From the IMG/VR virus record IMGVR_UViG_3300006751_000197, positions 1 through 20,084 of that record: a stretch of DNA of 20,084 nucleotides. One strand, given 5' to 3'. This DNA comes from a virus. Under the pieces are notes generated by a model. That model saw nothing but the letters and a program-made list of their open reading frames with translations. It was not told the DNA's origin and searched no databases. The position numbers and the translations under genes are program-made. Shown in pieces: positions 7,692 through 15,200 of the stretch. Positions within the stretch are counted from its first letter, which is position 1, and every line of letters begins with the position of its first letter.

Positions 7692-8153
7692 GTGAGTATT
7701 GCGGAGTATAAAAAAAGAGCTAACAACACTAAGGTCATTGAACTGGAGTTCTTCAAGGTTAAGATAAGGAAACTGAAGCCTAAAGATTATATAGGAGTGT
7801 CTGGGCTTCCTTCTATATATTCATTGGAGGAGAAAGAGCAGAAAGACGATCCCCCCCAAGAGGATGCCTTACAGCTTTTTAACACCATGAAGAAGTTCAT
7901 ATGTGCATGTGTTGTCCCTGATAAGGACAATGACATGCCTGGGATAGTTGACAGGCCTGAAAGCGAATGCAAGGATTGGGAGATATCTTTTGAGGAAACC
8001 CTTTCGGATGAGGACGCATTTAAGCTTTTCAACACCATTCAAGAGTTCACAGTAGGAGGTGGCCAATCTGACATGGCCGTGTTTCGGGAAGAACAAGACG
8101 TTCCTGATAGCGGTGACGATGATGGCCAAGGAATACGGAAAGTTTCCGCATGA
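7692..8153 (+). CDS. Tail assembly chaperone, upstream frame (GTG start)
   Basis: This gene encodes 153 residues from GTG 7692 behind AAAAGGAGGAG. It lies in the fixed chaperone position between the tube and tape measure genes. The protein is mixed alpha-beta, starting IAEYKKRANNTKVIELEFFKVKIRKLKPKDYIGVSG. The last ~26 residues turn into a very acidic, low-complexity tail (SGDDDG) that resembles out-of-frame reading. In tailed phages this gene commonly shifts frame near its end to add the next frame as a C-terminal domain. Here a 95-base overlap with the next frame and a TTT-C slip site at 8082-8085 suggest a fused product of about 215 residues. The chaperone coats the tape measure during tail assembly and is not in the finished virion in known cases. 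Confidence 0.75.
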   Translation: MSIAEYKKRANNTKVIELEFFKVKIRKLKPKDYIGVSGLPSIYSLEEKEQKDDPPQEDALQLFNTMKKFICACVVPDKDNDMPGIVDRPESECKDWEISFEETLSDEDAFKLFNTIQEFTVGGGQSDMAVFREEQDVPDSGDDDGQGIRKVSA

Positions 8154-8340
8154 GGTGGTAGAACTTGATTTGGGGGATTGGTCATTCAATTTGTTTTGCA
8201 TGATCAAAAGCCAGGAAGAATCTAAGCCTCAAGAATACTCTAAAGAGGTTATGGACATCGTGCCTAAAATGAAAGACCCTGAACATTTGAAAAAGTTATC
8301 TGAATATTCTGATAAATTACCTAAAAGGATGGTGAGGTGA
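8059..8340 (+). CDS. Tail assembly chaperone, downstream frame (probably made by +1 frameshift)
   Basis: This frame lies +1 relative to the upstream chaperone and is open from just after a TAG at 8053. It encodes a helical C-terminal domain: TFLIAVTMMAKEYGKFPHEV, then LDLGDWSFNLFCMI, typical of the T domain of fused chaperones. It lacks a good start of its own. GTG 8059 overlaps the AGGAGG at 8054-8059, and ATG 8119 and 8122 have no ribosome site. A CTG at 8068 is well spaced from AGGAGG and is a weaker alternative. Its stop TGA overlaps the tape measure ATG by one base. I expect it mainly as the tail of a frameshift fusion whose own part begins at GGG 8086. Confidence 0.72.
   Translation: MANLTWPCFGKNKTFLIAVTMMAKEYGKFPHEVVELDLGDWSFNLFCMIKSQEESKPQEYSKEVMDIVPKMKDPEHLKKLSEYSDKLPKRMVR
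8082..8085 (+). other. Candidate +1 ribosomal frameshift site TTT-C
   Basis: In the upstream frame the codons read GTG TTT CGG GAA. A Phe tRNA on TTT can re-pair with TTC one base on, after which reading continues GGG AAG AAC in the downstream frame. The A-site codon CGG could be slow. This is the only clean +1 re-pairing that I find upstream of the conserved helix of the downstream frame. An AAA-G near 8144 is a later, weaker candidate. Confidence 0.5.
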
Positions 8341-11027
8341 TGGCAGCTTTAAGTTTAGCTTTAAAGGCTTTGGGGGGAGCTACTTTTGCAAAGGACATTG
8401 CTAAAGTTGCAACTAAGTTATTTGTTTTAAACAAAAGTTTCCAGGAATTATCAGGTTCCATTAAAGATGCTAATAGCAGGTTCCGTTCTTTTGAAAAGGC
8501 CATGGCGGACGTAGGGACTCTTTTAGTGAATGACCAGGCCAATGTTGCAAAATTAACAAAAGAAGTGGACGCACTTGTAGCTTCTATGGGGCTTAATGCC
8601 CAGGATACGGTCAAGGGGCTTTATCAGATAATATCTTCAGGCGTAAGGGACCCTGCTGAAGCCATGGAATTGTTGACCGAATCCTCTAAATTGGCAATAG
8701 CAGGAGTAACTGACCTGTCCACTGCTGCCAATGGGTCAACGGCCATCATGAATGCCTATAAATTACAACTGCAAGACATCACCGATATTGGGGATGCAAT
8801 GCAGCAGACCGTAGTTCTTGGAAGATTGAGGATGGAAAACCTTTCCTCAGCTATGAGCATAGCCATGCCGATAGCTGCGAACTTGGGCATAGGGTACAAG
8901 GACATATTGGCAGGAACTGCCACTATGACCAAGCAAGCGTTCACTGCATCTGAGTCAATGACAGGATTAAGATCGGCAATCCGAAGCGTATTGCAACCTA
9001 CTAAAGTCATGAAACAATTATTTGACAAATTAGGGGTTTCTACAGGTCAAGAACTTATTTCAAATGCAGGAAGCCTTCAGAATGCCTTTGTGGAGATACG
9101 AGAAGCGGCAGGGGGGAACATACTGGTATTGGAAGAGGCCATCCGAAGGGTGGAGGGATTCAATGCCTTGCTTGCCTTAACAGGCAAGAACGCTAAAACT
9201 GCGGCCTCTGATCTCCTGGAGATCAAATCAGCTACAGGAGCGGTAAATCAAGCTGTTGAGGTGGTCAACAGGACCCAACAAAGATGGGGGGACCGATCCC
9301 AAGCGGTATTTGATTCCTTGAAAAGAGATGTGGGGTCATTTACCTCTCTATTTGTCAAGTTTAAAGACATTGTAGTGGTAAAAACTGCCGAAGCGTTAGG
9401 GGTAGTGGAAAGTTTAAGGGAAAAAACGGCAAGGGCAAATAAAGATTCCATAGAGCAAATGGTCAATGAATCAAGGTCCACCAAAAAACTGACCAAAGAG
9501 AAAAGACTACTTGAAGGGGCTATAGAATCCGTTCTAGAACTGCAAAAAAGGGGTCAAAGACGTTATACTTCTTCCCAAGCAAGTATGAATAGGGAAATAA
9601 CTCAAGTTTGGCTTCCCCATTATAGACAGGGACTAAAGTATATAAACGAAGAACTGGAAAAAAGAATTGAGATGGAGAAAAAACTTGAACTGGCCTCAAA
9701 AAAAGCGATGGCCGCCGCAAGACGTGCCAGAGAAGAAGAGCTAAAAAGGGTTACAGGTATTTTAGAGAAGGAAAAAGCTTCCTTAGACAAAGCTGGCAAT
9801 AAAAAGGACCTCTCTGCCAACAAAAAGACAATGAAACAAGAACTTGCCTTGGCCGAATTAAGGCATGAATTAGGATTAATATCCGCTAGTCAACTTGAAT
9901 CTGCCAAACTTAGTATAGAAAATGATTTTTTAAGCCAAAAGGAAGGGATTGTTGTCGCTTATCTTGAGAATAAGCTACGACTTATAAAAGAGAGTACCTT
10001 GAGATCAGAGAAATGGAAGATAAAGAACGCCAAGGAAGCCAGCTCAAGGATACTTAGCATAGAAAAGGCTACTGATCTCAAGATATTTGAAAACAAAAAG
10101 AAAATGATAGCCCTGGAAAAGAAGGAAAAGAAGGGGAAAGATACAGACTCTTTTTTGTTTGAAGAGGATTTTAAACGCAGATGGTCGATGGTGAATCAGC
10201 GAATTGCTACAGAAAGGATAAGGCTTCAGACTAAGATAAAACAAGCTCAACTTAAAGGGAACGTAGAACTGGAACAATCTTTGAAGGGAATATCAGTTAG
10301 GATGTTCAATCTAAGACAAAAATTTATAGATGGCGAAATAAAAACCATTGACGATTTTAAGAGGGCAATCCTTCAACTTAAAGAGGATGTGAAGATAGCT
10401 CAAACGGAATTTAAGCAAGGGGTAGTTGAAACCGTAGACTCGTTGAAGATTTTTAAAGAACATGTCTCAGAGATAAAGAAGAACTTAGACTTTATGGCAG
10501 ATGGAATGGACAATCTCCAAGCAGGGATGGAAAATCTAAGGAGAGGTTCTGGGGCATGGTTGGACAAGGTGAAAACAGTTTTAGGGATATTCAATAGCAT
10601 AGCGTCCGCAGCTGACAGGATAGCTTCCGCCCAACAAAAACAAGGACTTGCCAAAGGGATGGGCATGTTGGGAGGTTTTACAGGAGGATTGGGCGGGGTA
10701 GTAGGTGGCATAATGTCCCTTTTCCATGATGGAGGGGCCATCCAAAGGCTTCATAAAGGAGGTGTCCCTAACATGCTGTCCTCTGATGAAGTTCCTATCA
10801 TCGCCCAAGCAGGGGAGTTCATGTTAAGTAAGAACGCTGTTCAGAACATGGGTGGCCAGTCTGCTGTGAAGGACATGCACGACAATGCCGTAGCAGGAGC
10901 AGGAGCAGGGACAAATGTTAAATTGAACCTTAGTTTTAACCCCGATAATTTCAGGTCTTTTTTAACAGGTACTGAAGAAGGGAAGGACATTGTTAAACAA
11001 GCGGTCATTGAGGCATTTCCTACATGA
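8340..11027 (+). CDS. Tail tape measure protein
   Basis: This 895-residue protein sets tail length and occupies the tube lumen until ejection. Residues ~45-330 match the TP901-type tape measure core, with DPAEAMELLTESSKLAIAG, then ANLGIGYKDILAGTATMTKQ and RRVEGFNALLALTG. Residues ~370-760 are highly charged and helical, with long coiled-coil-like runs. Residues ~775-840 hold a glycine-rich hydrophobic stretch, then LFHDGGAIQRLHKGG and VPIIAQAGEFMLSKNAV, a C-terminal pattern seen in many tape measures. I chose ATG 8340 (TGATG overlap with the chaperone stop); a GTG at 8337 adds one residue. At about 0.15 nm per residue, the usual ruler relation gives a tail near 130 nm. No peptidase or lysozyme domain is visible. 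Confidence 0.93.
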   Translation: MAALSLALKALGGATFAKDIAKVATKLFVLNKSFQELSGSIKDANSRFRSFEKAMADVGTLLVNDQANVAKLTKEVDALVASMGLNAQDTVKGLYQIISSGVRDPAEAMELLTESSKLAIAGVTDLSTAANGSTAIMNAYKLQLQDITDIGDAMQQTVVLGRLRMENLSSAMSIAMPIAANLGIGYKDILAGTATMTKQAFTASESMTGLRSAIRSVLQPTKVMKQLFDKLGVSTGQELISNAGSLQNAFVEIREAAGGNILVLEEAIRRVEGFNALLALTGKNAKTAASDLLEIKSATGAVNQAVEVVNRTQQRWGDRSQAVFDSLKRDVGSFTSLFVKFKDIVVVKTAEALGVVESLREKTARANKDSIEQMVNESRSTKKLTKEKRLLEGAIESVLELQKRGQRRYTSSQASMNREITQVWLPHYRQGLKYINEELEKRIEMEKKLELASKKAMAAARRAREEELKRVTGILEKEKASLDKAGNKKDLSANKKTMKQELALAELRHELGLISASQLESAKLSIENDFLSQKEGIVVAYLENKLRLIKESTLRSEKWKIKNAKEASSRILSIEKATDLKIFENKKKMIALEKKEKKGKDTDSFLFEEDFKRRWSMVNQRIATERIRLQTKIKQAQLKGNVELEQSLKGISVRMFNLRQKFIDGEIKTIDDFKRAILQLKEDVKIAQTEFKQGVVETVDSLKIFKEHVSEIKKNLDFMADGMDNLQAGMENLRRGSGAWLDKVKTVLGIFNSIASAADRIASAQQKQGLAKGMGMLGGFTGGLGGVVGGIMSLFHDGGAIQRLHKGGVPNMLSSDEVPIIAQAGEFMLSKNAVQNMGGQSAVKDMHDNAVAGAGAGTNVKLNLSFNPDNFRSFLTGTEEGKDIVKQAVIEAFPT

Positions 11028-11659
11028 GTGCTAACGTCTTGATGCTCCCTCCAGTCAAAAATTCTTATGCCGAGGTCAGGATAATGCCTACTTCAATGCT
11101 GACTTTTGACAACGGAGGGCTGTCTTTTTTAAGTCAGTCAGACCTTTTCGACAATGCTGATGAATATGCCAAATTAAAGATCAAGATGAATCTTAAGACA
11201 TTCACAGAAAAGCAGTTCAACATCCTGAACTCTTTGCTTTATGAAGGGGTGAGCAGCACTATAAAAGTCCCTGTTTATTTTTCACAGATGAATCTTAGTT
11301 CTGCATTCACTTCAGGCACGACTGTCAATGTGAAGGCATCCTCATACTGTTCTAATATAACTTATTCTGAATTTTATGGGTATAGATATGGGTTAGGGAT
11401 CACTGTGCCTCGCCCTAATGTGGAATTGCTTTTGGTGAAACAGGATGAACCTGGGGATGTCCCTGAGTTCGAGGTATTTACTATAAGTTCTATAAATCAT
11501 GGGGCAAGCACTATAACCACATCGGGATCGCCTACTGTGTCCTTTGCTGAAAATGATCATGTGTATCCTTTGATAACCTGCACTTTGTCCAATTCAGTTT
11601 CTTTTGAGGCAGGGAACCCTGCTTTTTTAAACGTGGGCATTGAGGTGGTTGAGATATGA
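11024..11659 (+). CDS. Distal tail protein, family not identified
   Basis: This gene encodes 211 residues and begins in an ATGA overlap with the tape measure stop. It is beta-rich, with one helix segment (TFTEKQFNILNSLLYEG) followed by a strand leading to VPVYFS. The C-terminal half alternates short strands and turns (EFEVFTISSINHGASTITTS) and ends in VSFEAGNPAFLNVGIEVVEI. Position immediately after the tape measure is where distal tail and baseplate components lie. The next gene has a similar layout (helix, Pro-containing strand, then a beta half), so the two may be distant paralogues. I cannot name the family. It is probably a structural component of the tail tip. Confidence 0.7.
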   Translation: MSANVLMLPPVKNSYAEVRIMPTSMLTFDNGGLSFLSQSDLFDNADEYAKLKIKMNLKTFTEKQFNILNSLLYEGVSSTIKVPVYFSQMNLSSAFTSGTTVNVKASSYCSNITYSEFYGYRYGLGITVPRPNVELLLVKQDEPGDVPEFEVFTISSINHGASTITTSGSPTVSFAENDHVYPLITCTLSNSVSFEAGNPAFLNVGIEVVEI

Positions 11660-12282
11660 GCTGGCCTATTTACGGGTCTAATTATGTGATGCTTTACATA
11701 CCTGTAAGCACGGTGCAGGATTTCTGCATCCCTGTAAGACCTTGGACAAGGTCCTTGAACGATCAAGCCTCTGTGTTAGGGCAGTCCTTTCAGGACAAGA
11801 CCAAGTATTCAATAGGACAGCCTTTTGTAATTTATACGGGGAATCTTCATTGCTTTAATTCAGAGGAGAGAAACAGTCTCTGGGACTTATGGAAAATATG
11901 CAAGCAAGACGGGCAGTTCATTTGGCTCCCTAGTTGGAGAAGGGACTATGTATTCTCTTCGGTAGCGGTTGACAATAAAACGGTTACAATAGAGGAAAGC
12001 TATCATGACCTATATACGACTTCATTGACATCCAGGCATGTGGTGATATTCTTGAACGGAAATCCCACCACAGACACTCCTAACTACAGAAGGCTCACTA
12101 ACCTGACCTCTACTCAATTGGTGTTGGACACAGCTCTTTCTGGGATGACGGAGGCCACTTTGATAATGAATCTTTATTATGTTAATTTCTTTAGTGACAC
12201 ATTGGAGTTCCGATCACATGGGAATACAGATTCCAAAACTCCTTTGAAATTCATTGAAGACCAAAGGAACACTCCCACATGA
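11656..12282 (+). CDS. Distal tail protein, family not identified
   Basis: This gene encodes 208 residues and overlaps both neighbours by ATGA. Visible features are an N-terminal beta segment, a helix SEERNSLWDLWKICKQDGQF running into IWLPSWRRDYVF, then strands through RRLTNLTSTQLVLDTALSG and a final LEFRSHGN. The helix followed by a Leu-Pro-x-Trp strand recalls minor tail proteins that precede a BR0599/DUF2163-type gene in many siphoviruses. It is rich in Trp and Tyr, as tail-tip proteins often are. A structural role next to the hub protein is likely, but a precise function cannot be read from the sequence. Confidence 0.7.
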   Translation: MSWPIYGSNYVMLYIPVSTVQDFCIPVRPWTRSLNDQASVLGQSFQDKTKYSIGQPFVIYTGNLHCFNSEERNSLWDLWKICKQDGQFIWLPSWRRDYVFSSVAVDNKTVTIEESYHDLYTTSLTSRHVVIFLNGNPTTDTPNYRRLTNLTSTQLVLDTALSGMTEATLIMNLYYVNFFSDTLEFRSHGNTDSKTPLKFIEDQRNTPT

Positions 12283-15200
12283 GTTCGTTGTATAAGATAT
12301 CTATAGGAAGTACGGACTACACTTACACTTCAGGTCAGTCAGAGGTAACATATGATGGAGACACCTATGCTCCTTCTGCCCTTGAAAGGTCTGAGATATT
12401 CTTTTCTTTGGCAGACCATAAGCTTACTTTAAAGCTTCCTCAAGATACGGCGGTGGTCACTCCTTTGTTAGAGGACAAGTTCTCTGAGCTTGTTACTATA
12501 GAGGTCAGGGCGAACAGAACAGGATATACTTTATTGTTCAAAGGATATGTGAACAAAGTCATCACTAACTTGAAGAATTATCAAGTCCGAATGTACTGCT
12601 CTGCGTTCCCTCAAGGATCGGGGACCCTTCCTAACTTTTCAATGACCAGCACTTGCAAATGGGCATGGTCACAAGGCTTTACTGATGCCAACCCTTCTGC
12701 ATTGTCAGGGACAATAAATTCGCATAGTACCTCTACATCTGACAATACTTCCACTTTAACAGGATCAAGCACTTCCTTTGATTCGGATTTTGTCAAAAAC
12801 GATTTTGTTAGCATAGACGGGTATATTTACAGAGTGACAGTAACCCCCTCGTCCACAACTTCTATGGTGGTGCATCCTACGTTATGGGAAACCCCCTCCA
12901 CTTCCAGTTACTATAAAGTGACTTCAATAGACGAGTGTCCTGTACAAAGATCAAAGTTTGTAAGCAGCTCTGTAACTGTGGACGGTACTCATAAATTCGA
13001 TGCCTCTGACAAGACCCAGTTCATAGTGCCTGGAGGGCATGACCTTGTAAGCAATGGTGCAGATTCATTGCCTAAGTATAAATGGGGAATTGCCGTTTTC
13101 AAAGACAGCGGAGGGAATGAGATAGAAAAAGGCTATGTGGTGCAGGTGGAGTCCACTTACATAAGGTTCCTGAAGCCTGTTAGAAAAAACGCAGATGTCA
13201 CAAGCATTGAGGTCTATCAAGGATGTTCAAAGAAATGGTCAACATGCAAGGACAAATTCAGGGCTAATTTTAAATTTGGGGCATTTCCCAATACAGACAA
13301 GGTCACCCGCTATCCTGAGATGGAGGGGGTCACGCAAGATGTCAATTCACAGACTTATATTCCAGATGTTTTTGGCATCCAATGGGTAAAGGGAGCAATG
13401 ACCTGGTTCGATGATCAAGCCTCTTTTATATTTTCCCCGCAAGGAGGGATTGAGGCCCTTGGGTCCAAAACCTTACCCCCAGAAACAAGCAATGTGGCTG
13501 GATATTGGGGATATTATCGTTCTTATATCCTGACTTTGGCAAGACACTTAGATTCCATACTTGCCTTTAGGGTGGAAGAACAAGGGATCAAAGACAATGG
13601 CACTGCAAATGAGATGACAGTAGACGGGATGGTTGATTCATCTAGGGATTATTTCCCTAAAAAAGGAGGGGAGTCTTTTTATATAGATGCCAGTTATTGT
13701 GCTTCAGCAGGGGATTCTATACACATTCCTCGGCAATTCAACCGCACGGACATAACTGAAAGTATGCAGAATTTAGGGGACCTTTATCCAGGTTCTGCTT
13801 ATGAAATGGGAGGTAATTATTGGGGTCATAGAGGTTCTTCAGGTAACTCTAGGTCAACTCAAAAGTTCACTTTCTATGATGGCACTTCTAACTCCTTGAA
13901 TACTTGGCACAATTGGAGGACAATGACGAGCAGGGCGTTTTGGGACCCCGATGAGGGGGATTTCACAGCATCTGGAAGATCATACGTCATTGCCGAAGGT
14001 ATAACGGGAGGAATATCACCAGGGCAAAGAAGCAGAGGTGCTTTTTGGGGGTATGCTTCAGAACTAGGGATGGGAAGCCTTGCAGGAAAGAAGGATGACC
14101 ATTTAGGAAAGAACACCAAGCCAAAAGACCTTTGGGTGGATAAGTATTTCAAGGTAAGCCATTATCCTTATATATCCAGTTCTGCATATCAAGACATAAT
14201 AACTGAGGATTTTACAAATGGAACGGGTACTATATCAGAGATAACTTCAGGCTCTGCTATAGTAAAAGGGTCAGGTACTGCATTTTTAACAGAACTGTTG
14301 CCCGATGATATATTATTGATAGATGGGAATTACTATAGGATAAGTTCCATTACCAGCAACATTTTATTGACTTTGACGGCAAACGCATCCACAACTGCGG
14401 CAGGTGTAAGTTTTACATATGGGAAGCAGAAAGGGGCAAATCCTGCTTGTGTTGTTTACTATGTGATGAAAGAATCTCTTAAAATATCCGCCTCAAGCAT
14501 AGACACCTCTACTTTTCAAACGGCAAGGAACAGTTTATGGGGGGAGCAGTTGGACCTTAATGTGACCCTGAGTTCCCCAAGGCCCGCACTGGACTTCATT
14601 AAGGAAATATTGGATTTCACCTACTCTTCTTTGATCTGGGACATTTCTCTAGGCACTCCAGCATGGTCACTTACTTTAATGAGGGCATCTCAATCCTCTG
14701 TCAAGACCTATTCCACCTCCAATTGTTTTGACATAAGCGTGTCAAGTAATACATATAACGACCTTTTCAGCGAGCTTGTACTCCCATTCACCTCCAATGA
14801 AGACGTTCCTATTGGGCTTAAGCAGTCTTATTCAAATGATCTTATAAGGGAGATCGTAGGGTTTTCAAAGACTAAGAAGGTGAGCAACCCTTTAGTTAAT
14901 TCCCTGACAGCGGCAAGTTTTTACTTAAGCATACAGGCAACTAAATTATGCAGGGTGTCCCAGAACTTCACTTTCAACATACCTGTGACCGATCTCTTCA
15001 CAGTTCCTATATTAGAAGGCTCTAAGATACTTTTTAATTCTTCAGAATATCCTTTAGGGGAAGTGCCCTTGAGAGTGAATAAGATAAGTGGGTTCTCTGA
15101 GTTCACTGACAAGGCGAAGATAAACGCTAATCTTGACTTCGACTCTGTCGCAGGGAGATATGTGCCTATTGCACCTTCCCCCGCACTGATAGCAGGCTTT

